Shown here piece after piece: positions 1-6,983 of a DNA stretch of 64,000 nt. The DNA comes from Phytohabitans houttuyneae (lineage in GTDB: Bacteria; Actinomycetota; Actinomycetes; Mycobacteriales; Micromonosporaceae). Location of the stretch: the NCBI RefSeq assembly GCF_011764425.1, contig NZ_BLPF01000001.1, forward strand, positions 558,001 through 622,000, in the 5' to 3' direction. How positions within the stretch are numbered: position 1 is the first letter of the stretch; each line of letters starts with the position of its first letter. The position numbers and the translations under genes are program-made. The notes under the pieces were generated by a model, which was not told where the DNA came from, searched no databases, and worked only from the letters and a program-made list of their open reading frames with translations.

Positions 1-538
1 CACGCTGCCGGCCGCGGCCGCGATGATCGCCATCACCCCGGTGATCACGCCACTCGCGGTGCGGATCGGGCCCGGCCGGGCGGTGGCGCTGGGGTTCGCC
101 CTCGCCGCCGCGGGCTTCGCGGTGCTGGTGTTCGTCACCGAGTCGTGGACCTACCTGGGATTCGTCGCTCCCCTTGTCGCCATCGCGGTGGGCCTGGGCC
201 TGGCGAACGGCCCCGCGTCGTCCGCGTCGACGGCGGCGGTCTCGGCGGACGAGGTCGGGCAGGCCTCCGGCATCTCGAACATGGCCCGGTACATCGGCGG
301 CTCGCTCGCCGTCGCGGCCGCCGCGACGGTCTCCACCGCCGTCACCGATACGCGCCGGGCCGAGGGCGACCCGGCGGACGTGGCGCTCGCCGCCGGCCTG
401 TCCCGCGCGTCGCTGCTGCTGGCGATCGTGTCGGTCGGCGGAGTCGTGCTCGCGGTGCTGCTGCGGCGCCACCGCGCGCGGAGCCTCGACCGGGCCGCGG
501 CCGCCGCGGGGGCGGTCCACACGATCCCGAGCCGCTGA
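1..538 (+). CDS. MFS efflux transporter, EmrB/QacA type, C-terminal part (5' truncated by window edge)
   Basis: Proton-driven multidrug exporter of the inner membrane; the gene begins left of the window and only about the last 178 residues are seen (reading frame from base 2). They form hydrophobic helices (for example ALGFALAAAGFAVLVF, then VAPLVAIAVGLGLANG), followed by the segment GQASGISNMARYIGGSL, which is typical of the late helices of the 14-helix DHA2 family, a last helix (LLLAIVSVGGVVLAVLL) and a short basic tail. The substrate cannot be told from this fragment. No shared control signal links it to the cluster that starts about 2 kb downstream, so it may simply flank it, although drug pumps at cluster borders are common. 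Confidence 0.8.
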   Translation, partial: TLPAAAAMIAITPVITPLAVRIGPGRAVALGFALAAAGFAVLVFVTESWTYLGFVAPLVAIAVGLGLANGPASSASTAAVSADEVGQASGISNMARYIGGSLAVAAAATVSTAVTDTRRAEGDPADVALAAGLSRASLLLAIVSVGGVVLAVLLRRHRARSLDRAAAAAGAVHTIPSR

Positions 539-635
539 CGCCGCCGACCCCCGCGGGGTGATTCACCCACCCGCACGGGTGACGCCGGCCGGCGCAGGGC
601 AGCCGCGGCGGACCACGCCTTCGGATACTGTCGCG

Positions 636-1550
636 GTGAGCCGCAGCCGTCGCCGATCCGCGGGCGAGAGACAGCCACTGCAGCGGTGGACCCACGTCGC
701 CACCGTCCTGTCCGCGATCACCGCGATCGTCGCGGTTGTCTACACCGGACTGTCCTTCCACTCGACCCAGGCGCAGACGCGCATGGACATCAACGGCGGC
801 ATCTCGGACCGCCTGGAGGCGGCCGCGCGCAACCTCAGCGCCGAGGGCCCGTCCGCGCGGGAGGCCGCGATCCGCGAGTTCGGCAGGATCGCGCGCCAGT
901 GGCCGGACGACCAGCCCGACGCGATGCGGCTGCTGGCCTCGTTCGTGCGGCGCCACACGCGGCCCACCGTCTCGCCGCCGGGCAGGCCCACCTGCCCGGA
1001 CCGCGCCGTGCCCGTGGACGTGGCCACGGCGCTGGAGGTCATCGGCTCCCGCGACCCGGCGCACGACGGCGACGGACCGATCAACCTCTCCGGCGCCTGC
1101 CTCAACCACGCCGACCTCGCCGGCGCGGACTTCACCTGCGTCAACCTGGACGCGACCCACCTGGAGGACGCCATGCTCGAGTCGGCGACGCTCGTGGGCG
1201 CCTGGCTCACCGGCGCCCGCCTCGCCGGCGCGAGCCTGTACGAGGCACGGCTCGGCCACGCGCGGATGGACCGCGCGCTGCTGCACGCGCCCGGCGAGGA
1301 GGGCACGCTGGTGGAGCGGGCGGACCTCTCCGACGCGGTGCTCACCGGCGCGGACCTGCGGGGCGCCTACCTCGCCGGTGCCAACCTCGACCGGGCGCGG
1401 ATCGCCGGCGCCGACTTCCGCGGCGCCGACCTGACCGGTGCGCGGCTCGGCACCCATCTCGGCGGGGCCGACTTCACCGGTGCGAAGGGCGTCGACAAGG
1501 GTGCCGCGCTTCGCGAGCCGGGCCCGCCGCGCCCCTCGCCCTGCGGTTGA
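636..1550 (+). CDS. membrane-anchored pentapeptide-repeat protein
   Basis: About 304 residues from a GTG start. A basic N-terminus leads into one transmembrane helix (around VATVLSAITAIVAVVYTGL), a helical linker of about 100 residues, and then pentapeptide repeats of the A(D/N)LXX kind (LSGACLNHADLAGADF, ADLSDAVLTGADLRGAYLAG, ANLDRARIAGADFRGADL) that should fold as a right-handed quadrilateral beta-helix. Such N-terminally anchored repeat proteins are common in actinomycetes and most have no assigned role. The family also includes gyrase-protecting proteins such as MfpA/Qnr, but the helix plus linker makes that unlikely here. The start is uncertain: the open frame continues upstream without an ATG, and GTG at 636 is the last good start before the helix. 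Confidence 0.75.
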   Translation: MSRSRRRSAGERQPLQRWTHVATVLSAITAIVAVVYTGLSFHSTQAQTRMDINGGISDRLEAAARNLSAEGPSAREAAIREFGRIARQWPDDQPDAMRLLASFVRRHTRPTVSPPGRPTCPDRAVPVDVATALEVIGSRDPAHDGDGPINLSGACLNHADLAGADFTCVNLDATHLEDAMLESATLVGAWLTGARLAGASLYEARLGHARMDRALLHAPGEEGTLVERADLSDAVLTGADLRGAYLAGANLDRARIAGADFRGADLTGARLGTHLGGADFTGAKGVDKGAALREPGPPRPSPCG

Positions 1551-1673
1551 GGCGCCGCGGTATCACACGGGAGAGAAGGCGTTCGGCGCTTCGGCGAACC
1601 CGGGACCGGCCGCCCGCACCGTGCCAACATCCTTTACGGGCAACGCTTTTGAGGCTCGGAAGGAGAAAAGACA

Positions 1674-1895
1674 ATGACACAGACCAACGAGTCCTTCATT
1701 CCCGCCGGCGACGAGCCGGACCTCCCACTCGTACGGCGGCGTACCGGCGAGAAATGCCCGGAGAGCGGCAAGTGGCAGCCGGTGGGCTTGGGCGGTCGGG
1801 GACGCCAGTACTTCGAGAAGGGCGAGACCTTCCCGCGGTTCGAGGGCGCGTCCGTGGAGTGGATCGGTCCGATCCAGGAGTCCGCCGCACCCTGA
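1674..1895 (+). CDS. small hypothetical protein, 73 aa, CPESGKW motif
   Basis: Short soluble protein with an ATG preceded by AGGAG eight bases upstream, which supports a real gene. The middle reads GEKCPESGKWQPVG followed by YFEKGETFPRF and ends EWIGPIQ. This Cys-Pro-Glu-Ser-Gly-x-Trp followed by an FxxGxxxP pattern occurs in small uncharacterised proteins, but I cannot name a family or function. It lies just upstream of a SUKH-like gene with a 73-base gap, which might hint at a toxin-immunity or accessory setting, but nothing else here supports that. Confidence 0.6.
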   Translation: MTQTNESFIPAGDEPDLPLVRRRTGEKCPESGKWQPVGLGGRGRQYFEKGETFPRFEGASVEWIGPIQESAAP

Positions 1896-1899
1896 TCCG

Positions 1900-1965
1900 A
1901 TCAGGGGCCGGTACCTTCCAGGTCGGCCGGGCTAGCCTGTGCCCTGATCTCCGACAGGAAGGTAC
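1900..1965. promoter_or_regulatory. two interleaved inverted repeats, one covering the ribosome site
   Basis: ATCAGGG (1900-1906) can pair with CCCTGAT (1942-1948), and GTACCTTCC (1911-1919) with GGAAGGTAC (1957-1965). The arms alternate rather than nest, so an RNA would choose between them or form a pseudoknot. The second right arm includes the AGGAAGG ribosome site of the gene starting at 1969. Both 7- and 9-bp arms are perfect; function is inferred only. Confidence 0.35.
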
Positions 1966-1968
1966 GTG

Positions 1969-2688
1969 ATGCTCGACGACATGCCCACGCTGCGCGGTGC
2001 GGTGGCCACGTACCGCGCAGCGGCCACGGCAGCCGGCGTCCCCTGGCCCGACGGCGACGAGCGCGCCGGCTGGCTGTCACCGGAGGCGCTGCGCCGGACC
2101 TTCGACGTCGACCGCATCCCGGAGCAGGCGATCTGGCTCAACTCCGAGGCCCTGCCGTACGAGCGGATCCTGCCGTGCGGCGCGCACCCGCTGCCCTGGA
2201 CCGACCCGGCCGAGCTGCTGGACTACCTGTCCTTCGCGGTGGCGACCCCGTTTGCCTGGCGGCACCAGCTGCCGATGTTCTTCATCGACCACGTCGTCTT
2301 CACGTTCGTGCTGGCCGGCGAGCACCAGGGCGAGGTCTGGCGCTACCAGATCGACCCCGACGACTGGAACCCGCTGCGCGCCGCACCGAGCCTGGCCGCC
2401 ATGTTCACCGAGTGGACGAAGGGCTTCGCGGTGGACGTGTACCAGCGGTCGCCGTACGACACCTGGCTCCACATCGGCGCCGACGGCCGCGAACCGGTGG
2501 CCGCGCTGCGGGAGCGGGGCCTGGACCCCTTCGCCTTCCCGGTGCACATCTCGGTGTACGACAACGGCGACCTGATCCGCGCCCGGCAGCGCGAGTGCGG
2601 CGTCGACATCGACCGGGCCGACAGCCCGGAGCACCAGGAGGAGCTGCAGGACGCGATCAGCGCCGCCCGGTCCTCCCTCCACTCCTGA
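1969..2688 (+). CDS. SMI1/KNR4 (SUKH)-like protein
   Basis: About 239 residues, soluble, acidic. The region VVFTFVLAGEHQGEVWRYQ followed by DDWNPLRAAPSLAAMFTEW resembles the C-terminal half of SMI1/KNR4 (SUKH) proteins, where a GEVWR strand precedes an aromatic-rich helix. SUKH proteins often act as immunity proteins or in unassigned roles; no toxin gene is visible here. ATG at 1969 was chosen over the in-frame GTG at 1966 because AGGAAGG sits six bases upstream of it. It ends shortly before a strong bidirectional hairpin and converges with the next gene. Family assignment is moderate. Confidence 0.5.
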   Translation: MLDDMPTLRGAVATYRAAATAAGVPWPDGDERAGWLSPEALRRTFDVDRIPEQAIWLNSEALPYERILPCGAHPLPWTDPAELLDYLSFAVATPFAWRHQLPMFFIDHVVFTFVLAGEHQGEVWRYQIDPDDWNPLRAAPSLAAMFTEWTKGFAVDVYQRSPYDTWLHIGADGREPVAALRERGLDPFAFPVHISVYDNGDLIRARQRECGVDIDRADSPEHQEELQDAISAARSSLHS

Positions 2689-2700
2689 GCCACACGCCGC

Positions 2701-2733
2701 GGCGAGCTGTACGACGTCGTCGTACAGCTCGCC
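2701..2733. terminator. bidirectional hairpin terminator between convergent genes
   Basis: Perfect 15-bp inverted repeat (2701-2715 with 2719-2733, 3-base loop) lying between the ends of the genes at 2688 (+) and 2748 (-). There is no long T-run, as usual for high-GC actinomycetes. Confidence 0.75.
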
Positions 2734-2747
2734 GGTGGGGCGGGGGG

Positions 2748-3647
2748 TCAGATCACGTCAAAGACGACGACCATGCCTTGGGCGGCGTACCGGACGCCCG
2801 CGTCGTCGAGCAGGAACGACAGCAGCGCGTACCGGCCGGGGGCGAGGTTCGGCTGGATGATCGTCGCGAGCGAGGGGTGGATGACCGGCATGCCCTGCGG
2901 CAGCAGGCCGATGAAGGGGTTGCTCGGCGGCGCCTGGCCGCTGTCCACCGCCTGGAAGAACTGCTGGATCTCCCCGGGCGTCGCGGTCGCCGTGACCGGC
3001 CTGATCACGGCCTCCTGGATGCGGTCCGAGAGGTTGGCCACCAGCGTCGACGTGCCCTGGCGGACCGTGGCGGGCGCCCGGAAGCGCATGCCGTCGGCGG
3101 TGTTGACGATCTCGATGGTCGCCCGCGGCTGCGCCGGCAGGCAGGACTGCCACTGGTTGGTGGCGGTCAGCGGCCGTACGCCGACCGACCCGGTGGGGTT
3201 GGACAGGATGTCCCGGTAGTTGATCAGGTAGTAGGTGCCGGGCACCAGGGTCTGCGTGAAGGTGGCCGGCCGGCCGACGATCGTCGCGACGCCACCGAGC
3301 AGCGTCGACTGCTCCTTGACCGCCTCGCCGGCCTCGATCCGTTCCTGCCCCTGGCCGGCGAAGGCGACCCGCAGCAGGCCGACGAAGTTGTCGAGGTTGA
3401 CGCCGGGGTCGAGCCGGAAGAGCCCGAGCACCACGCCGCTCGGGTTGGTGGTCGTCACCTGGAACGTGCGTATCCCTGACGGGACAGAGTCCGGCGACGT
3501 GAAGCCTGTGGTGCTGCCGCTCACCGCGACCGGCTGGCACTGCGTGCCGCCGCTGGCCTCGGCCGCGGCCTGCGCCGGTGGCGCGACGAGCGCTCCCGCG
3601 ACGATCGCCGCCAGGAGCGCGGCGCTGGCTCGGACTGCCGTCCGCAT
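2748..3647 (-). CDS. secreted hypothetical protein with signal peptide
   Basis: 299 residues. A Sec signal peptide (basic MRTAVR, hydrophobic core ALLAAIVAGALVAPP, likely cleavage after AQA/AAA) is followed by a beta-rich body without transmembrane segments. Two parts look internally similar in layout: each has a long polar stretch ending in a PGTYYLINY- or PGRYALLSF-type strand. No known family or catalytic motif is recognised. It is divergent from the haloperoxidase-like gene at 3943 and its promoter is one of three here carrying the shared ACTAC/GTAGT box. This predicts co-regulation with the StrR-family and SARP regulators and suggests a role in the cluster (for example an extracytoplasmic partner of the Tat-exported haloperoxidase-like protein). 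That link is inference. Confidence 0.65.
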   Translation of the reverse strand: MRTAVRASAALLAAIVAGALVAPPAQAAAEASGGTQCQPVAVSGSTTGFTSPDSVPSGIRTFQVTTTNPSGVVLGLFRLDPGVNLDNFVGLLRVAFAGQGQERIEAGEAVKEQSTLLGGVATIVGRPATFTQTLVPGTYYLINYRDILSNPTGSVGVRPLTATNQWQSCLPAQPRATIEIVNTADGMRFRAPATVRQGTSTLVANLSDRIQEAVIRPVTATATPGEIQQFFQAVDSGQAPPSNPFIGLLPQGMPVIHPSLATIIQPNLAPGRYALLSFLLDDAGVRYAAQGMVVVFDVI

Positions 3648-3740
3648 GTCTACCTCCGTGAATGTGTCGGCAATAATCAGATTGTGGTTATGGCCGTCCT
3701 CGAATTTCCTGCGCGAACGTCGCAGCCGAATGGCTCACCT

Positions 3741-3770
3741 ATCATTGCGAGACGATCTAGGCACGGGCAA
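3741..3770 (-). promoter_or_regulatory. leftward promoter, TTGCCC -18- AATGAT
   Basis: Read on the minus strand, TTGCCC (3770-3765) is followed after 18 bases by AATGAT (3746-3741). Transcription would start about 85 bases before the secreted-protein gene (3647). The shared operator box lies exactly 16 bases upstream of the -35, as at 6.9 and 46.1 kb. Confidence 0.6.
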
Positions 3771-3786
3771 CACCGCGAGGGCCCGG

Positions 3787-3819
3787 GCGTGGGTAGTGTG
3801 GACTACCCGATCAAGTAGT
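3787..3819 (-). promoter_or_regulatory. shared operator box, copy 1 (ACTAC-N8-GTAGT plus extra half-site)
   Basis: On the minus strand: ACTAC, 8 bases with central GATC, GTAGT, 4 bases, ACTAC, then CCACGC-type end. The same 33-bp layout recurs at 6898-6930 and 46053-46085. Here it sits between two divergent promoters and could serve both. The binding protein is unknown; a LuxR-type regulator is one candidate. Confidence 0.65.
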
Positions 3820-3828
3820 GGACCAGGG

Positions 3829-3857
3829 TCAATATGGCCCGATAGTCTCGCTATAAT
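3829..3857 (+). promoter_or_regulatory. rightward promoter with consensus -10 TATAAT
   Basis: TATAAT at 3852-3857 is a perfect -10 hexamer, rare in DNA this GC-rich; the matching -35 (3829-3834) is poor, suggesting activator dependence. The shared box ends nine bases upstream of that -35. The leader to the haloperoxidase-like gene would be about 80 bases. Confidence 0.45.
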
Positions 3858-3942
3858 CCGCCGTTCTCGTTTCAAAATCTGTTGGTCTCGTGTCGATGTA
3901 GTGCGGCCACTTGCGGCGGGCCGATCGAAAGGAGAATTTCCG

Positions 3943-5427
3943 ATGACGATTCTGAGGCGGCTGGGCAGACGGCGCCTGGGAGGTGCCGTGGCCTTCGCCG
4001 CAACGGCGGCCCTGGTGGGATCGCTGGCTGGCGCCGTGTCGGCGGCACCGCAGGCGGCGACGTTCGACCTCGACAACGGGAACGCCCTGATCGGAGTCAT
4101 CTATCCGAAGTTCGACACCGTGGCGCGGGACGAGCACTTCGGCCGTCCGATGCTGTTCGGCGGGGACAGTGCCCTGCTGATCGAAATGCCATTGTTTGAC
4201 GCGCTGTCCCCATATCACCCGACAGCCGTTGGCATTTTCTCGAACCTCGGCCGCCGCCCCGCGGCGGAGCACACGACGCGCAACAAGAACATTGCCGTCA
4301 TCTACTCCGCTTTCACGTCGCTCAACGTTGTGTTTCCGCAGTACAAGACGCGATGGCTGGAGATGATGGAGACGGCGGGGCTCGATCCCGCCAACACGGC
4401 CGAGGACCCGACCACGCCGAGCGGCATCGGCATTCTCGCCGCGAAGAACGCCATCGCGTCGCGCAAGCACGACGGCACCAACCGGGCCGGTGACGAGGGC
4501 GGCCAGAAGTACAACCGGCAGCCGTACGCCGACTACACCGGCTACAAGCCCGTCAACAGCGCGTACGAGCTGCGCGACCCGTCCCGCTGGCAGCCGAACA
4601 CCGTGCTGAAGAGAGACGTCTACACGGTCCAGGAGTTTGCGACGCCGCAGTTCGCCCTCTTGAAGCCGTTCACGTACGACAGCCCGAAGCAAATGCCGGT
4701 GTCCCGGCCGGCGAACAACTACTACCTCAACCGCAAGGGCTACCGGGCCCAGGCCGACGAGGTGCTGAAGGCGTCGGCGGCACTGGACGACCGCCAGAAG
4801 ATGAGCGCCGAGCTCTTCAACGACCTTGTCCGGCCGTACGGCGCGGTCGCCGGCCGGATCGTCATCGGGGGCCAGCTCAGCACCGAGGCCGCGGTCCACT
4901 ATGTCGTCACCGGTGCCATCACCGGCCTCGATGTCACGACCACGTCCTGGTTCTACAAGCGCAAGTTCGACTCGGTGCGGCCGTTCAGTGCGATCCACCA
5001 CCTGTACGGCGAGAAGAAGGTGACGGCGTGGGGCGGCCCCGGCAAGGGCACCGTCAACGACATCCCCGGCGAGGAATGGCAGGGCTACCTGAGCACGCTG
5101 GCGATCGGCTCCCCCGAGTATCCGTCCGCGATCGCGGCGCTCTGCTTCGCCTACGCGCAGCAGGCACGCCGGTTCATCGGCACCGACTCGCTGCAGATCT
5201 TCGTGCCCCTCACCAAGGGCTCCTCGCTGGTCGAACCGGGGATCACCCCGGCCAACGACATGACGTTGCAGTGGGGCAACCTGACCGACTGGGCCAACGA
5301 CTGCGGCAAGAGCCGGGTCTGGGGCGGCGAGAACTTCCCGGGCTCCGTCGAGGCGTCGAGGCAGTACGCGACGAAGATCGGCGACCTGGCGTACGAGTTC
5401 GTGCAGCGCAAGGTGAACGGCGGCTGA
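3943..5427 (+). CDS. vanadium-haloperoxidase-fold protein lacking both active-site histidines (NapH3-like)
   Basis: 494 residues with a twin-arginine export signal (RRLGRRRLGG then a hydrophobic stretch ending AGAVSAAP). The overall sequence is that of the bacterial vanadium-dependent haloperoxidases found in THN meroterpenoid clusters. The Lys-Arg site is kept (KFDSVRP, K341 and R346), but the usual Ser-Gly-His is Ser-Ala-Ile (EYPSAIAAL, residues 395-397), and the last vanadate-site histidine is Asn (SRVWGGENF, R458 and N464). Halogenation is therefore unlikely. In napyradiomycin biosynthesis the homologue NapH3 is reported to catalyse an alpha-hydroxyketone rearrangement without halogenation, so a similar 1,2-shift of a prenyl group on an oxidised naphthoquinone is the best guess. 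RBS AAGGAG precedes the ATG. Confidence 0.8.
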   Translation: MTILRRLGRRRLGGAVAFAATAALVGSLAGAVSAAPQAATFDLDNGNALIGVIYPKFDTVARDEHFGRPMLFGGDSALLIEMPLFDALSPYHPTAVGIFSNLGRRPAAEHTTRNKNIAVIYSAFTSLNVVFPQYKTRWLEMMETAGLDPANTAEDPTTPSGIGILAAKNAIASRKHDGTNRAGDEGGQKYNRQPYADYTGYKPVNSAYELRDPSRWQPNTVLKRDVYTVQEFATPQFALLKPFTYDSPKQMPVSRPANNYYLNRKGYRAQADEVLKASAALDDRQKMSAELFNDLVRPYGAVAGRIVIGGQLSTEAAVHYVVTGAITGLDVTTTSWFYKRKFDSVRPFSAIHHLYGEKKVTAWGGPGKGTVNDIPGEEWQGYLSTLAIGSPEYPSAIAALCFAYAQQARRFIGTDSLQIFVPLTKGSSLVEPGITPANDMTLQWGNLTDWANDCGKSRVWGGENFPGSVEASRQYATKIGDLAYEFVQRKVNGG

Positions 5428-5448
5428 GTTTCAGCCACTCCGACAGCG

Positions 5449-5490
5449 AGCTGCCGGCGGTCTTTCGAGACCGCCGGCAGCTTTCGTTTT
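5449..5490 (+). terminator. strong intrinsic terminator
   Basis: 14-bp stem (5449-5462 with 5469-5482, loop TTTCGA) followed by a T-rich run, 21 bases after the haloperoxidase-like gene and before the convergent gene ending at 5503. Confidence 0.85.
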
Positions 5491-5502
5491 CGAAGAGGTT
5501 CG

Positions 5503-5763
5503 CTAGGCGAGGGGTACCACCATCGCGGCGGGCCAAAGGGCGCAGATGCCGACCACGGCGATCTTTCCGGTCTCGCCGCCGTCCGAGCCGGGCCCGTCCA
5601 GCACGAGCATGTTCCAGGCGAGGGCCGGCTTGACGGGTGTCTCGACCGGGGGCGCCGGCGGCGCCGCCTCGCCGTACTGCCAGTCCAGCGCGTCGTGCCG
5701 GCTCCGCGTCACCGTGGGGTTCGCGCAGCGCCGGCCGGCCCGGAGCATCGGTTTGTCGGTCAT
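5503..5763 (-). CDS. small hypothetical protein translationally coupled to the StrR-type regulator
   Basis: 86 residues whose ATG overlaps the TGA of the upstream regulator gene (ATGA), so it is probably translated with it. The N-terminus is basic with one Cys (RAGRRCANP), the middle is Pro-rich (PPAPPVETPVKP), and the C-terminus is glycine-rich then hydrophobic (IAVVGICALWPAAMVVPLA). No family is recognised. A small partner or modulator of the regulator, or a ribosomally made peptide precursor, are both possible; the sequence does not decide. Confidence 0.5.
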   Translation of the reverse strand: MTDKPMLRAGRRCANPTVTRSRHDALDWQYGEAAPPAPPVETPVKPALAWNMLVLDGPGSDGGETGKIAVVGICALWPAAMVVPLA

Positions 5764-6803
5764 GCCCGCTCCTCGAGTTCCTGTGCGAATGCCAGCCAGG
5801 CGCCGGCGCACGACCGGGCCAGCTCGGCGACGGACTTGCGCCAGTGCGGCGGTACCGCGTCGATGAGGTCGCCCCACTCGGTCGGTTCGATGACGTGGCC
5901 GTCGACCCACCGGACGAAGGCACGGCCGTTCTCCGCGTACTTCACCGCGGGGTCCCGGATGAGGTTGCCCCGCACCGAGGGCCAGTGGGTGCTCTGCCGG
6001 GCGGTGCCCGTCCTGCGGCGCAGCACTGTCACGGAGGCATCGGCGGACGGCGGCCGTTCCTCGTCGGCGGGGCGCCGCTGCTGCGGGACGGGGTCGCGGC
6101 CGGCGCGCAGGCGCTCGCGGACGTCGCGCGCGGTGCCGACGGAGACGCCGGCCTCCTGGGCGATCGCGCGCAGCGGCGCGTCGGGCTTCATGGCGATGAC
6201 CTCGCTCGCCCGCCGGCGGCCGGCCGAGCCGTCGACCGGGCGGACCCGGCCGTCCCGTCCCACGCGGATGTCCGCCCGCTCCGCGGGGAGAAACAAACGG
6301 CGCCGGATGGTGCTCACCGTGGTCGGCGACAGTCCGGTCGCGGCCGCGACGGCCCGATCCGACCATTGTGGGTACAGGCCGAGAATGCGACTCGCCGCGG
6401 CTTCCCTGTCCGCGGGCGAAAGCGGCAGTCCATGTTTGATATTTGCGTCGACGGAAAGCAGAAACGCCTCGCCGTCATCGCCTTCGAAAAACTGGACGGC
6501 AATTTTCTCCTCGCCGCGGAGTTTTGCGGCCCGCAGCCGGTGCATTCCGTCGATGACCCGCATTGTGCTGCGGTGCACGAGAATCGGAGGAAGGTCCTGC
6601 GCGGCCGCCAGCAGCTGCACGTGCTCTGGACTCTCACCGGCCAGGCGGGGTGAATCGCCAGGTAAGAGCGAGGATATCGGCACCAGGACCGGCGGCGCTC
6701 CCTCCCGGACGACCGGACGCTCCGCGCGCACCTCACCACGCGCCGGGAATACCTTGCTGGATGAGTTGCTCTCTACGGCCAGGGGCTCTAGATTGCTCCA
6801 CAT
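5760..6803 (-). CDS. StrR/NovG-family cluster regulator with ParB-like domain
   Basis: 347-residue DNA-binding activator. It has the StrR-family layout: ParB/sulfiredoxin-like N-terminal domain (DSPRLAGESPEHVQLLA, then PPILVHRSTMRVIDGMHRL, FLLSVDANIKHGLPLS), helix-turn-helix (WSDRAVAAATGLSPTTVSTI) and a second helical unit (PLRAIAQEAGVSVGTARDV). StrR and NovG bind GTTCRACTG-N11-CRGTYGAAC; one such site is in this window at 38578-38606, before the LAL regulator. The start at 6803 (MWSNLEP) was chosen because the mapped promoter would start RNA near 6845, downstream of the earlier in-frame methionine at 6884. Its promoter carries the shared ACTAC/GTAGT box, so it sits below another regulator in the hierarchy. 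Confidence 0.85.
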   Translation of the reverse strand: MWSNLEPLAVESNSSSKVFPARGEVRAERPVVREGAPPVLVPISSLLPGDSPRLAGESPEHVQLLAAAQDLPPILVHRSTMRVIDGMHRLRAAKLRGEEKIAVQFFEGDDGEAFLLSVDANIKHGLPLSPADREAAASRILGLYPQWSDRAVAAATGLSPTTVSTIRRRLFLPAERADIRVGRDGRVRPVDGSAGRRRASEVIAMKPDAPLRAIAQEAGVSVGTARDVRERLRAGRDPVPQQRRPADEERPPSADASVTVLRRRTGTARQSTHWPSVRGNLIRDPAVKYAENGRAFVRWVDGHVIEPTEWGDLIDAVPPHWRKSVAELARSCAGAWLAFAQELEERA

Positions 6804-6851
6804 TCGACACTCGCCTATCAGCAGGTAGTATCCAGTGCACCTTCCCTCACC

Positions 6852-6881
6852 TATCATGCGAGTGACTCTGGGCGCGGGCAA
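6852..6881 (-). promoter_or_regulatory. promoter of the StrR-type regulator, TTGCCC -17- CATGAT
   Basis: On the minus strand TTGCCC (6881-6876) is followed after 17 bases by CATGAT (6858-6853; with 18 bases, ATGATA). The box ends 16 bases upstream of the -35. Flanking bases (CTCACCTATCAT, GGGCAACAC on the plus strand) are nearly identical to the promoter at 3.74 kb. Confidence 0.65.
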
Positions 6882-6897
6882 CACTACTGGGCGTCCA

Positions 6898-6930
6898 GCG
6901 TGAGTAGTATCGACTACTCGATCAAGTAGT
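6898..6930 (-). promoter_or_regulatory. shared operator box, copy 2
   Basis: Minus strand: ACTAC, TTGATCGA, GTAGT, CGAT, ACTAC, then TCACGC. It matches copy 1 at about 28 of 33 positions and has the same 16-base distance to its -35 element. It serves only the leftward regulator gene; the gene to the right ends here. Confidence 0.7.
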
Positions 6931-6983
6931 GACGAGGACGAATCCGGCTCGGAAATACAGCGGGAATTGGCACCATTGTACGG

